Origin: UBA5239 sp040394635
Lineage (GTDB): Bacteria; Verrucomicrobiota; Lentisphaeria; Victivallales; Victivallaceae
Direction: 5' to 3'
NCBI GenBank assembly: GCA_040394635.1
Contig: JBEBRW010000023.1
Span: 1 to 64,000 of the forward strand
Length of the DNA: 64,000 bases
Below the pieces are notes generated by a model. The model was not told the origin of the DNA, did not search any database, and saw only the letters and a list, made by a program, of their open reading frames with translations. Numbering within the stretch: the first letter of the stretch is position 1; each line of letters begins with the position of its first letter. Below are positions 24,885 to 34,060 of the stretch, one piece after another. Both the position numbers and the translations under genes were made by a program.

Positions 24885-26519
24885 TTACTCGTAGGCGACG
24901 GCGTGAGAGTTGTTACGAACGCTCAGGCCGTTCCAATTGATGCTGTAATATTCCCCTTCTTCCCGGAGGGTGGGGGCGGGGGAAGGCGCGGCGTCCACGG
25001 GGAGAATCTCGAGGGCACCGCCGACAACGCATCGCAATTCATGATCGAAAACGATGCATTTCTCCGAGCCCTCGTAGAGAACGGCTTCCACCCAGGAGCG
25101 GTCCGCGTCGCGTCCGCTTTGCCAGCGAATCGGTGAACTGTTGAAATGGCCGGGAAGTTCGTGGATGACGACCCTGAACGCGCCGGCGGCGAGTTGCGTT
25201 ACCTGACCGGCCGCGAGTTCGAAGCACAGCGCCAGTTTCGAGAATGTGAAACTGCGGTCCGCCGGGCGGTCGAGGCTGATGTGCCAGTCGCCGCGGTCAG
25301 TCAGCATATTAAGCGCGAAAACCACCCGGTTTTTCTCCTGCGCCATTCGCGCGCCCGCCGATGAGAAATCGGCTCCGTCCTTGAAAAAGCGCATGCGGAA
25401 CACCGCCGGGCGTCCGTCTTCCGCCGGCCAGTAGCCGAGCAGCGGGCGGCGCTGTGTCCAGAAACACTCGCGGCTGATCGAGCCGAGGATCAGTTCCGGC
25501 GTCACGTACGTGGTTCCGGTGAAGCACATATCCGGGGTGGCGCGTTTGACGAAACGCTGTACGATCTGCTCCTCCGGCGCGGATACCTGCGTGAAACGGG
25601 CGCGGTATTGCTCCGGGCACGGCAGGTGCCGCACGCCGTCGTAACGGAACTGCAGCGGACTAGGTTCTTCGCTGCCCGCGGTGCTGCGGATTTCGGCCCC
25701 GGTTGTTTCGCGGAGAAAAGCCGCCGCTTCGGCGGAGAGACATTCCGAATAAGCGCGCGACTGCGGACCGCCGAGTTGCCCGGTTGCCGGATGGAACCGT
25801 TTGGCAAGCTCGCCCCAGATGAAGGCGTGAAGTTCGCGTGCGGCCGCGATCAATCGTTGATTCGCCGTCACCAGCTGCAGGATACGCTCCGTTTCGTACA
25901 GCGCGATAAACGTATAAGTCGGGCTGTTGTATTCATTGAGTCCGCCCTGTTCTTTGGTGTATGCCAGAAACGTTTCGATGCGCCGCGCCGCGTAGTCCGC
26001 AAGTAACGGGTTGGCGAGGATTTCTCCGGCACAACCGGTCACCGCCGCACCCATGATTGCGATATTGGTGTAATCCGGGCGGACATTGCGGCGGAAGATC
26101 GCCCACGCCGCCCGCTCGAGCGCCGCTTCGATATCCGAGGCCAAGGATTTTTCGAGGCGGTCGCGGTGTTCCTTCAGCATGTGGCAGAGCGCCGCGCCGA
26201 TGAAGTCGGCCCAGTTCCAGTCCGGCGGCGCCATCATCGGCACCGGCTCCTCGCAGTTCCATGGCCAGATGCCGAATGCCGGGTCGTACGGATCGGTTAC
26301 TTGAAGCGCCAGCACATTGCGGATCACTGCCGCGGCGCGTTCGTGATTGCCGAGCTCAAGCAGTGCAAGCGCGTAATAGATATTGGTTCGGGTCGAGTGA
26401 ACCCATGAACCGGACGGAATCCGGCTGTGATAACCCGGCGACTGAAATACTTCGCCGAGAAGGTTGAGTCCGGTATTGAAATTCGCTTCCTGTGCCGCGA
26501 GCTGTTGCTGAAGATCCAT
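24885..26519 (-). CDS. Cytoplasmic protein of unknown function, probable alpha/alpha-barrel
   Basis: 544 residues, no signal peptide. The N-terminal two thirds is helical with aromatic and acidic turns (GSWVHSTRTNIYYALALLELG, YDPAFGIWPWNCEEP, PDYTNIAIMGAAV, GGLNEYNSPTYTFIALYE), which suggests an (alpha/alpha) toroid as in polysaccharide lyases and GH88/105-type enzymes. The C-terminal part is beta-rich. I do not recognise the family and assign no reaction. It starts 57 bases after the giant beta-helix gene and may be the last gene of module D. It converges with the M56 gene, the two stop codons being one base apart. Confidence 0.6.
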   Translation of the reverse strand: MDLQQQLAAQEANFNTGLNLLGEVFQSPGYHSRIPSGSWVHSTRTNIYYALALLELGNHERAAAVIRNVLALQVTDPYDPAFGIWPWNCEEPVPMMAPPDWNWADFIGAALCHMLKEHRDRLEKSLASDIEAALERAAWAIFRRNVRPDYTNIAIMGAAVTGCAGEILANPLLADYAARRIETFLAYTKEQGGLNEYNSPTYTFIALYETERILQLVTANQRLIAAARELHAFIWGELAKRFHPATGQLGGPQSRAYSECLSAEAAAFLRETTGAEIRSTAGSEEPSPLQFRYDGVRHLPCPEQYRARFTQVSAPEEQIVQRFVKRATPDMCFTGTTYVTPELILGSISRECFWTQRRPLLGYWPAEDGRPAVFRMRFFKDGADFSSAGARMAQEKNRVVFALNMLTDRGDWHISLDRPADRSFTFSKLALCFELAAGQVTQLAAGAFRVVIHELPGHFNSSPIRWQSGRDADRSWVEAVLYEGSEKCIVFDHELRCVVGGALEILPVDAAPSPAPTLREEGEYYSINWNGLSVRNNSHAVAYE

Positions 26520-26576
26520 GATTGCCTGCCTTCGGTTAAATCGTGGAGCATACTCTACAGCCGCGCCGGGATTTTG

Positions 26577-29500
26577 TCAATGCCCCGGCGGCGAAAATGC
26601 TTCGGGTTCAAGGCCGATTTTGCGCTTCTGCAGCTCGGGGTTGTTCGTGAGGAAATCCGGGAAATCCAACGGGGCGAAGTTGCCGCCGCGCTTATGGTAT
26701 TCCTGCTCCTGGTGCTGTGCGCCCAGTTTCGCATAATTCTGCTCCCAGTCTTCCAGATTTTTGAAGCGGATGAAGTTCGGGAGCGCCTTGAACACAGGAT
26801 CGGCGAAAATCGCCGTGCCATTGCGGTTCGTCCGTTTCAGAAAGGCGTCGTAAGTCACCATTTCATTGCCGAAACGTCCCTGTTTGCGCCACTGGCGCTC
26901 GAGCACTTCGCCGCCGCCGGACATTGGCAAATCGGTGCCGTTGTAGCGGCGGTAGCCGAAAATGGTTTTTTCGTTCTCCGGTACGCGCAGGAAATAGCAG
27001 TTGTCCTGTTCATCGAGGGCGGCGATATCGGTCAGGCTGATGATCGGATTGCTGACTTTCTGCAGGGTGTTGTCGACCCAGATGCTGTTGCGTATCATGG
27101 CCTTTTCCGCCGGAGTATTACTGATGGTGCAGCTGTTCACCTGATTGATGTAGAAGACGCAGTTGCGAATCAGGAGATCCGGGCAATTCGTGAAGGACGA
27201 ACCGTGAAACGCCCGGGTGAGGAAGCAGTTGGCCAGGGTCAGGTTGGCGCTCCGGTTGGCGGCGACAAAGGGCGGGGTATAGCCGTCGGAGCGGCCATCG
27301 TAAAAGCAGCGGCTGAGTGTGATGTGGGCGGTGTTCCACAGGACCACGCCGGCGGTGCCTTCGGTTTGATGGATCTCGCGAAAATAGAAGCCGTCGATCT
27401 GCACATATTTTTTGTTGCAAACCGCGAAGCCGTAGTCGAGCTGGCGGACGTTGCCGTCGAGCCAGACTTTTTCGCCGGGAGCGGTGGCGATGTTCAGGAT
27501 GCGATCCTTGTCGCCGGTGGCGCGGATGCGTACCGACTCCTGATAAGTGCCCTGATGGACCAGCACGGTGTCGCCCGCGGTGGCGGCCGCGGCGGCGTGG
27601 CTGATGGTGCGCCAGGGGCTTTCGGCGCTGCCGGGGTTCCGGTCGCTGCCGTTGACCGCCACATGATACGTGAGCGGCGCCCGGTCATTGGCTTCGGTGG
27701 TGAAATTCTGCACCGGCGTGACAATCGACCGGCTCTGGCGGTTCAGTTCCTGCGGCAGTTCCTGGTTGGAGAATTGCTTGCCGGCCACGGCACGCGCCGT
27801 AATCCGGAAATAGTGTTCTTTGCCGGGCGTCAGGCCGGTGAGGCTGAGCGATTGAAATGCCGTTCGCGGCTGGAAATCGTATTTCTGCGTGCAGGCCGGG
27901 GTGTCGCCGTAAGCGATGGTGCCGTTGACCGGATAATTGCTCCAGAACTCGATATTGGCGGTGGTGGCGGTCCGCGAAAGCAGTTTCGGACCGTCGAGCT
28001 CCAACGGCATGGCCAGCGGCTGGCGGCGGTAGGGGCCGACAGGCATGCCGTCGATGCCGCGTCCTTCGAATGATTTACCGTTTTTCAGCGTCAGGCTCTG
28101 AGCGAATTCCGGGACCGCGACAAAGGAGTGCGGTTCGTTCGCGGGCACGTTTTCGCTGTAGCTGTTGAAGTCCGACCAGCAGTTGTCGGCGGTGAGCGTG
28201 CCGGAGGCGAAAATGTTGCCGGTGATGAAGCCATCGGTACAGCCGCTCAGCTCTGCGCCGTTGAGAATGTTATGCGTCAGGCGGTATTTCGTCGAGCCGG
28301 TGAATCCGGCGGCTCCGGAAATCGCGCATTGGTTGATTGTGATATGGTTGGAATTGGTCACTTCCAGCGCGGTAGCGGCGAGGCGCTCCAGCGTGATATT
28401 TTCGCTGTTTTCGAGCCGGATACGGCCATTGAGAGCGACCGGGAACGAGCCGCGGCCGCGAATGGTGACGTCCTTCACATTTTTCAGGACCAGATCGTTC
28501 TTCCACGTACCGGGCAGCAGGTAAAATGTGGTGCCGTTTTTGATCTTGTGGTCAAAGGTGCGCCAGGCGGTTCTCTCCGAATTGCCGTCCGCCTTGTCGT
28601 CGCCGTCGGGCTTCACGTAAAACACCTGATCGGAGAAGGGGGCGGGCGAGCGGTCGCGGTACTTGGAATCCGCTTGGGGGCGATAGTCGTAATTGGCGGG
28701 ATCGGCGAATTCGCGGTCCTCGTCCAGATCCTTTTCATGGGGGCGGACGATGCTGTTTTTCGCGGCGCCGAAGTAGCCGGCGTCGCCGTAGTTGAAGATG
28801 CAGTTTTCGATCAGCCGCGAGTAGAGGGCGGCGCCGGCCACGCAGCGGCGCGCGGTGGTGGTGTCGCTGGGGTATTTCAGCCACATGTCGCCATAGCCGT
28901 TGTCAAACGAAATATTGTCTTCGAAAATGCAGTTTTGAGCCGGGCTGCTGCCGTAGAAGCGGATGCCGGCGGTCTTTGAATCGAAGGAGAGGCAATTGCG
29001 GATAGCGGTGTTTTCCGAGGGCGTCAGGACGATGATGTTGCCGCCGGAACCGTAAAACGGCGAATAATTGGCGTAACTGCGGCAATTTTCGATGGCGTTG
29101 CCGGATGAATTCATGCTGAAACCGATGCCGCTGCCGTTCAGGAACGTGGTGACATTGCGGACGGTGCAGTTTTTCGGGGCCACCATGTAAACGCCCCACT
29201 TGGCGTTCTGGCCCGGGGTGCCGCCGGGCGAATTGGCGTTGAACCCGGTCAGGATCAGCCCCTCGACCGTGACATTGCGGACGCCGCCTTTGGCGTTGAT
29301 CATGATGCCGTGGCTGCGCAGGTCGGAGATCGTGATATGGTGCTGTTTCGGGGGCGCGGAGTCGCTGGTGTTGATATAGAGGATTTCCGCTTTTTCGTCA
29401 TAAAACCACGAGCCGGGACTGAAGTCGAGTTCCGCAGTGGACGGCATGCGCTGGTAGTTGCGCAGAGTGTCGCGCTCGTTCACTGCTTCGGGCAGCTGAG

Positions 29501-29843
29501 GGAAGGCGCATTGCCAGACGCGCGGCGAGAACTCCGAGCGTTCGAACTCCGGCGCGTCCACGTCGCCGCGCAGTACCACCGAACCCGGTATGGCCGCGCG
29601 GATGGTCGTGACGGCGTCGCCTCCCTCGAAATTCCATTCGAGCCCCTGATGGTACTCGCCCGGCAGCAGTGTGAGCGTGTCGCCGGGTTTCATCATGTCG
29701 ACGGCGCGCTTCAGTGTTTTGTAGGGTTGATCCGCCGAGGTGCCGCGGTTGCCGTTACTGCCCCCCGGCGATACGAAAAATTCCGTTCCGGCGGCGGTCA
29801 ACGACAGCAGCGACAAGGTCAGAATCAAACCCCGGATCATCAT
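26577..29843 (-). CDS. Giant secreted beta-helix protein with central Fn3-like domain, module D
   Basis: 1088 residues from the ATG at 29843. GAGGTGG precedes it and the ATG overlaps the upstream stop as ATGA. Signal peptide about 1-18. The first helix domain begins FFVSPGGSNGNRGTSADQPY, the DUF1565-type start of right-handed beta-helices. After a second such start (FYVKPDGDDKADGNSE) comes a fibronectin-III-like segment (TANIEFWSNYPVNGTIAYGD, then GLTPGKEHYFRITARAV). A third helix start follows (YHVAVNGSDRNPGSAESPW). The multiple beta-helices suggest binding or cleavage of a complex polysaccharide. No catalytic residues can be named. Confidence 0.78.
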   Translation of the reverse strand: MMIRGLILTLSLLSLTAAGTEFFVSPGGSNGNRGTSADQPYKTLKRAVDMMKPGDTLTLLPGEYHQGLEWNFEGGDAVTTIRAAIPGSVVLRGDVDAPEFERSEFSPRVWQCAFPQLPEAVNERDTLRNYQRMPSTAELDFSPGSWFYDEKAEILYINTSDSAPPKQHHITISDLRSHGIMINAKGGVRNVTVEGLILTGFNANSPGGTPGQNAKWGVYMVAPKNCTVRNVTTFLNGSGIGFSMNSSGNAIENCRSYANYSPFYGSGGNIIVLTPSENTAIRNCLSFDSKTAGIRFYGSSPAQNCIFEDNISFDNGYGDMWLKYPSDTTTARRCVAGAALYSRLIENCIFNYGDAGYFGAAKNSIVRPHEKDLDEDREFADPANYDYRPQADSKYRDRSPAPFSDQVFYVKPDGDDKADGNSERTAWRTFDHKIKNGTTFYLLPGTWKNDLVLKNVKDVTIRGRGSFPVALNGRIRLENSENITLERLAATALEVTNSNHITINQCAISGAAGFTGSTKYRLTHNILNGAELSGCTDGFITGNIFASGTLTADNCWSDFNSYSENVPANEPHSFVAVPEFAQSLTLKNGKSFEGRGIDGMPVGPYRRQPLAMPLELDGPKLLSRTATTANIEFWSNYPVNGTIAYGDTPACTQKYDFQPRTAFQSLSLTGLTPGKEHYFRITARAVAGKQFSNQELPQELNRQSRSIVTPVQNFTTEANDRAPLTYHVAVNGSDRNPGSAESPWRTISHAAAAATAGDTVLVHQGTYQESVRIRATGDKDRILNIATAPGEKVWLDGNVRQLDYGFAVCNKKYVQIDGFYFREIHQTEGTAGVVLWNTAHITLSRCFYDGRSDGYTPPFVAANRSANLTLANCFLTRAFHGSSFTNCPDLLIRNCVFYINQVNSCTISNTPAEKAMIRNSIWVDNTLQKVSNPIISLTDIAALDEQDNCYFLRVPENEKTIFGYRRYNGTDLPMSGGGEVLERQWRKQGRFGNEMVTYDAFLKRTNRNGTAIFADPVFKALPNFIRFKNLEDWEQNYAKLGAQHQEQEYHKRGGNFAPLDFPDFLTNNPELQKRKIGLEPEAFSPPGH

Positions 29844-30649
29844 TCCACCTCTTCCAGTTTCAGGTCCTTGAGTTCCGTAACGGCGTCCTTGACGTTGCCC
29901 GGATTGGCATAGAACGCGATACCGGCGAATTTGGTACCATTGCGCCACTTGCCGGGCACACTGCCGGAGGCGGACTCACCGCTGAACTCAAAACTGAATT
30001 CCTGCCAGTCCGCAGTTAACGGTTTATTCAACGCGATGAAGTGGAACCACTGCCCCATTTCATGCTGCCGCACCACGGTACCGGCCGGATAACTCCGCTT
30101 CAACGGTTTGCTCATGGTCACGTCGTACTGATTGTCGGCATTGGGTGCGATATTGGCCACGAGAACGTATTCGGTCTGGGTATTGGGCAGGTCCGCCAGC
30201 TTGCCGGATGCATCGGCTTTGAAGACCACGATCTTGCCTTTTTTCCACTCCGAGCCGTCCTTCACTTTCAACACGGTTTCGTCAGCCTTGAAGTCCGCTG
30301 CCAGTTCCGTTTCGGTACCCTTGACGATATCGACCGAGCCGCCGGGAATGGGCCGCTTTTTATCATCCAGGCAATTGACGCCGAACGAAACGCGCAGGTT
30401 TTTTACATCCGAGCCGTTGCGGAACTTGCCGCTCAGGCGATATTTTTTCGCGGGATCGACCGCCATCGAATCCTTGGAGAAGACCGAGGTCGCACCCTGG
30501 ATCTTAAATGTATTCGCTTCGCCTGCGCTTTCGATATTGATCTGCTTCTTGCCCGGAGTCAGCTGGTCCGCAGCCGTGACTTCAAGCCCCGCGCCAAAGA
30601 TATTCAACGTACCGGCAAATACCGCCGCCATCATCACTTGTTTCAACAT
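29840..30649 (-). CDS. Secreted protein with carbohydrate-binding-like domain, module D
   Basis: 269 residues. Signal peptide about 1-20. Beta-rich body with AVDPAKKYRLSGKFRNGSD, LRVSFGVNCLDDKKRPI, TADWQEFSFEFSGES and GIAFYANPG, the layout of a CBM4/9-like jelly roll. It resembles the smaller secreted protein at 16246 in style, not in sequence. It is translationally coupled (4-base overlap) to the beta-helix gene and follows a pseudopilin by 26 bases. No catalytic motif seen. Confidence 0.72.
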   Translation of the reverse strand: MLKQVMMAAVFAGTLNIFGAGLEVTAADQLTPGKKQINIESAGEANTFKIQGATSVFSKDSMAVDPAKKYRLSGKFRNGSDVKNLRVSFGVNCLDDKKRPIPGGSVDIVKGTETELAADFKADETVLKVKDGSEWKKGKIVVFKADASGKLADLPNTQTEYVLVANIAPNADNQYDVTMSKPLKRSYPAGTVVRQHEMGQWFHFIALNKPLTADWQEFSFEFSGESASGSVPGKWRNGTKFAGIAFYANPGNVKDAVTELKDLKLEEVE

Positions 30650-30675
30650 GATTTCACCTGTTTTTGAGCTTAAGT

Positions 30676-31401
30676 TTAATCGATCAGAGAGTCCGACAGA
30701 TACATATCGTGCCGGAAGAAGAAACGCTTGCTGGTCGTTCTGGGTGCTACCGGCAAATCGATGAATCCGGCATGGCCGTCAAGATACGATACGTTCCATT
30801 GTCGCCCTTTGCTATGGCGGAATCCCTGATTTTTTTCCTGATAATCGATGGCCCCGGCGGCTCCGGCAACCGGATTGCTGACGCCGTTATCGCCGAACAG
30901 CCCGATTGAAGATACCGAACCGAGCCTGCGGGGGCTTTTTATCCAACATGCGACACTGATGTTCGTTCCACTGGAGTACCAGATATACTGTGAATTGATC
31001 ATACCGTAATGACTGCCGCGAAATGTCTTTTCGATCTTCGACTCGGAGGGGCAGCGGAGGATGCCGGAGGGTCTGGCGCAGGTTTCGTCATCATCCAGTG
31101 CGTCGAGCGTGGGGTTGATGTTCGTTCCCTGGATATAGCCGCCCCGCTGTACCATCAGCCGGAACCAGTGATAACGCCAGGACGTATTATCGACAAAGAT
31201 ATTGGTATCGTCGGAGTCGTCGAGGTAGAAGAAGTAGCTGGTATTGAGCTGCTTGAGATTGCTCAGGCAATGAGTGCTGCGCGCTTTCTCGCGGGCGCTG
31301 TTCAGGGCCGGCAGCAGCATGGCGGCGAGGATGGCGATAATCGCAATCACGACCAGGAGTTCAATGAGCGTAAAATTTGTTTTTCCGATTCCTTTTTTCA
31401 T
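30676..31401 (-). CDS. Type II secretion/type IV pilin-like pseudopilin, module D
   Basis: 241 residues from the ATG at 31401. The open frame extends to 31608, but those 69 residues overlap the upstream gene. Leader MKKGIGKTN, then FTLIELLVVIAIIAILAAML and LPALNSAREKARSTHCLSNLKQLN. The C-terminal His-to-Asp-Gly spacing is 11, not 9 (RHSKGRQWNVSYLDGHAG). The residue before Phe is Asn, not Gly. It starts 13 bases after the AstE-like gene. Confidence 0.85.
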   Translation of the reverse strand: MKKGIGKTNFTLIELLVVIAIIAILAAMLLPALNSAREKARSTHCLSNLKQLNTSYFFYLDDSDDTNIFVDNTSWRYHWFRLMVQRGGYIQGTNINPTLDALDDDETCARPSGILRCPSESKIEKTFRGSHYGMINSQYIWYSSGTNISVACWIKSPRRLGSVSSIGLFGDNGVSNPVAGAAGAIDYQEKNQGFRHSKGRQWNVSYLDGHAGFIDLPVAPRTTSKRFFFRHDMYLSDSLID

Positions 31402-31414
31402 AGCCTTATCTCCG

Positions 31415-32491
31415 TTATCGGTTAAAAAAATCCAATGGTAATTTTTCCAATGCCACACCGGGCTTCGCCAGCAGTTCCACTTCCGGAATCCAGCAGGGGC
31501 GAACTCCGGGTTTGACCACCGGCAGATGTGAAATACCGCACATGATTCCGTCATTTTCGGCGAAACCTTCCTCCAGGATATCAATGGTTTCGATATCGCG
31601 GATTTCATACACTTTGTCGCCCTTTTTCACCTGATCATAGAGGCGGAAAAAGTAACGGATGTGGCCGGTATGCTCCACCTGGAATTTAGTCCCGGTGGCG
31701 TCATAGGGAATCCTCCAGACCGGGCGGTCCAGCACCACTTCGCCCCGCATCATGTTTGCCCCGATCATGATATTGCGCACGCTTTGCTTGCCGGGTTCGT
31801 ACTCCACTTCCTTCAGCCCGTGCTGACGCGAAAACTCAATGCAGATGGCGTATTGGTTGCGCCCCTGCGAGCCCTGCCAGGTGAGGTTGCCGCGGTGGTA
31901 CTGATTCGGGGCGGGGCTGCACATCATCACAGCTTCGATACCGGCATAGCGGGCGAGAAAGTTATTTTTCTCGAAATTATTGAAAATGAGCGGCTTCTGA
32001 GCCTGCAAACAATGCATGTCGATGATGATATTGGCCCTGGCGCAGATTTCCTGCCACAGCCAATGGACGATTTCGGAGGCGATGCCGCTGCCCTCCGGAT
32101 TGTTCCACAGCCGGTTCATGTTGTAGATCGTATTGCAATTGTCGCGGCCCAGCCCCCACGGGCAGAAGTTGTGCCGGAAAATCGAATAGTAATACTCGTT
32201 GATCTTGCTCAGATCCTCGTGTTCCGGATAAAACTCGTAATCCATTTCCAGGGCCGGAGGATTGGCGCAGGGACAGACATGCACCATGCCCGCAAATTCA
32301 CTTTGCCCGAGCTCGGCGATAAACTCCGGCAGCAGGTTCGGCCCGCTGTGCTCCATGCCGTGCTGTCCGGCGATAATCGTCATTACCGGCCCCGGCGCCG
32401 TTCCCTGTACCGTGAAGTAAGTGACGGTGATTTCGCGGTTGTTGGCCGCGGTGAATTTGTTCTGAAATTTCGTTATTCGATCCATATTCAT
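31415..32491 (-). CDS. Succinylglutamate desuccinylase/aspartoacylase-like metallohydrolase
   Basis: 358 residues from the ATG at 32491, which shares a base with the upstream stop (TGATG). A second ATG lies two codons on. Zinc ligands His and Glu appear in GQHGMEHSGP, and a third-ligand His in IIIDMHCLQ, as in the AstE/AspA branch of M14-type carboxypeptidases. It probably cleaves an amide or ester in the cytoplasm, since no signal peptide is seen. Its place directly after the regulator gene of a polysaccharide module suggests deacylation of a modified sugar or amino-sugar, but the substrate is unknown. Confidence 0.75.
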   Translation of the reverse strand: MNMDRITKFQNKFTAANNREITVTYFTVQGTAPGPVMTIIAGQHGMEHSGPNLLPEFIAELGQSEFAGMVHVCPCANPPALEMDYEFYPEHEDLSKINEYYYSIFRHNFCPWGLGRDNCNTIYNMNRLWNNPEGSGIASEIVHWLWQEICARANIIIDMHCLQAQKPLIFNNFEKNNFLARYAGIEAVMMCSPAPNQYHRGNLTWQGSQGRNQYAICIEFSRQHGLKEVEYEPGKQSVRNIMIGANMMRGEVVLDRPVWRIPYDATGTKFQVEHTGHIRYFFRLYDQVKKGDKVYEIRDIETIDILEEGFAENDGIMCGISHLPVVKPGVRPCWIPEVELLAKPGVALEKLPLDFFNR

Positions 32492-33804
32492 CAGATACCT
32501 GCCAGTTCCATGATTTGCTGGGGCCACATGTTTTTATGATTGCCGGTGACCTTGTGGTGCGCCATGTTGATCTCGTATTCGAGGTATTTCCCAAACTGCT
32601 CTTCCGTCATCTCACCGTTGAAAATCGATTGAATAAAAGAACTCAGGCGAAGCAGGAATTCCTGCTCGGACGTATTGTTCACCAGCATATTGGGGGTTTC
32701 GTTCAGGAAAATATCGTCGCGGTAACGGCGCGAATTAATCGAATCGACCGCCGCCGCCTTCAGGATCGGCAAACCGGTTTTGCTCCGGCCGACGATCCGC
32801 TGGATATCCGCGCTGAGCATATACTCCATGACCTGAATCGCCTCCGCCTGGACCTTGGAACGGTTGGAGAGCATCAGAAATTCACCGGTGACCAGGTTCC
32901 ACGGCTTCTCGCCCTGCTGGAAAACCGGATACGCCACGATCAGGTAGTCTTCCGGTGCTTTCAGGCGCAGCAATCCCTGCCGGCACGACCAGATCATCAG
33001 CGGCTCCACATCGTCCTCGTGGATGGAGTCGGCAGTCAGCAGGGGCCAGGCCTTATGAATTTTTTCCTGCAGTTTCTTCACGTTAACCTCACTCAAACTG
33101 CCGTTCACCGTGTCCGAGAAAATCATGCAGCGGAGCAGATTGAGCGCTTCGAGAATGCCGCACAGCCGGAAATTGTTTTCCCGGGCATATTCATTCAGCT
33201 CGAGCAGCAGATCCCAGGTCAGGTCATAAGGGCCGATTTCGCGATTGAATCCCTCGAGTTTTTTCCGGTTCAGCAGAAGCACCGACGGCGAAAAAAGAAT
33301 CGGCATGGAATATTGGAAATTGTTGACCCGGTGCACCTTGAACGGCTCCTGGAAATATTCGTCGCTCTGGTATTTCTCCACCACTTCCAGCGGAAGCGGC
33401 AATACATGATCGCTGAACGAAATCGTGTTGGTGGCCACCGAACGGATCAGGTCGTAATCCGCCATTTCCGACGGAGCGCGCTCCGAATCGAATTCCACTG
33501 CGAAATCCTTGAAATGATTCTTTACCATCTCCTGAATTTCATGGTTACACTCATCCCGGAACGGGTTATTGGTCCAGGCGATCCGCACCTTTTTCCGGTT
33601 CTCGCGGTGGACGAAGGTACCGACATACGGTACTTTGCGGATGATTCCGCGCGCCAGCAAAACATCCAGCGCCCGGCGGACGGTAACGGTGGCGGTATCG
33701 AAAATCTGCGCCAGTTCCTGCTCGGAAGGGAGCCGGTCGACGTATTCGCCGCGGTCAATCATACCCTGCAGCTCTTCGGCAATTTCATTGAACTTTCGTT
33801 TCAT
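32491..33804 (-). CDS. GntR-type regulator fused to a solute-binding-protein-like domain, module D
   Basis: 437 residues from the ATG at 33804. A TTG at 33810 is less likely. Residues 1-70 are a GntR winged helix (YVDRLPSEQELAQIFDTATV, RRALDVLLARGIIRKVPYVGT). The remaining 360 residues do not look like the usual LacI-type or UTRA effector domain. They read like a family 1 extracellular solute-binding protein: SMPILFSPSVLLLNRKKLEG, YDLTWDLLLELNEYARENN, then GEKPWNLVTGEFLMLSN. It would sense an oligosaccharide inside the cell and control the downstream module. Promoter and possible operator lie at 33823-33871. Confidence 0.82.
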   Translation of the reverse strand: MKRKFNEIAEELQGMIDRGEYVDRLPSEQELAQIFDTATVTVRRALDVLLARGIIRKVPYVGTFVHRENRKKVRIAWTNNPFRDECNHEIQEMVKNHFKDFAVEFDSERAPSEMADYDLIRSVATNTISFSDHVLPLPLEVVEKYQSDEYFQEPFKVHRVNNFQYSMPILFSPSVLLLNRKKLEGFNREIGPYDLTWDLLLELNEYARENNFRLCGILEALNLLRCMIFSDTVNGSLSEVNVKKLQEKIHKAWPLLTADSIHEDDVEPLMIWSCRQGLLRLKAPEDYLIVAYPVFQQGEKPWNLVTGEFLMLSNRSKVQAEAIQVMEYMLSADIQRIVGRSKTGLPILKAAAVDSINSRRYRDDIFLNETPNMLVNNTSEQEFLLRLSSFIQSIFNGEMTEEQFGKYLEYEINMAHHKVTGNHKNMWPQQIMELAGI

Positions 33805-33822
33805 AGACAATAGTTCCTATAG

Positions 33823-33871
33823 TACTTAAAGTAATCTATATCAGTATACACCCGGCGCTCAAAATTGTCAA
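33823..33871 (-). promoter_or_regulatory. Consensus promoter and possible operator of module D
   Basis: On the minus strand TTGACA (33866-33871), 17 bases and TATACT (33843-33848). Just downstream, 33823-33833 is a perfect 11-base palindrome (TACTTAAAGTA on the plus strand), in the right place and form for a GntR-type operator. It suggests autorepression of the five- or six-gene operon. Confidence 0.7.
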
Positions 33872-33919
33872 TACCCTCATCGGATTTTATTATCGGAAAT
33901 ATCTGAAGAGTGTCTCCGC

Positions 33920-33949
33920 TTGACTTTTCAAGAAATCTTGATATATTAT
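33920..33949 (+). promoter_or_regulatory. Predicted promoter of the PocR/AraC-type regulator
   Basis: TTGACT (33920-33925), 16 bases and TATATT (33942-33947). An 18-base spacing to TATTAT at 33944-33949 is also possible. Transcription would start at about the left arm of the 15-bp hairpin at 33953-33990. The promoter makes a translation start at TTG 33920 impossible and favours the GTG at 34061. Confidence 0.55.
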
Positions 33950-33952
33950 CAT

Positions 33953-33990
33953 CTGCTGTCGAGGCTGGAACCAAACAGCCTCGACAGCAG
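33953..33990 (+). promoter_or_regulatory. Perfect 15-bp hairpin in the leader of the regulator gene
   Basis: CTGCTGTCGAGGCTG (33953-33967) pairs fully with CAGCCTCGACAGCAG (33976-33990) around the 8-base loop GAACCAAA. It would form at the very 5' end of the transcript. There is no T-run after it, so it is not a simple terminator. It could stabilise the message, act as an operator, or be part of a small RNA. The 17 bases GGAACCAAACAGCCTCG at 33967-33983 recur exactly at 35503-35519 inside the SGNH gene. Confidence 0.65.
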
Positions 33991-34060
33991 TGAATTTTGT
34001 TTGCAAAACACCTGTGTTCATGTATATTTATTCCATTATCAAAAGATATATAGGTGTTTT

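Noticed and set aside
26427..28073. A 548-residue plus-strand frame
   Set aside because: Shadow of the beta-helix gene and the start of the gene at 24885-26519.
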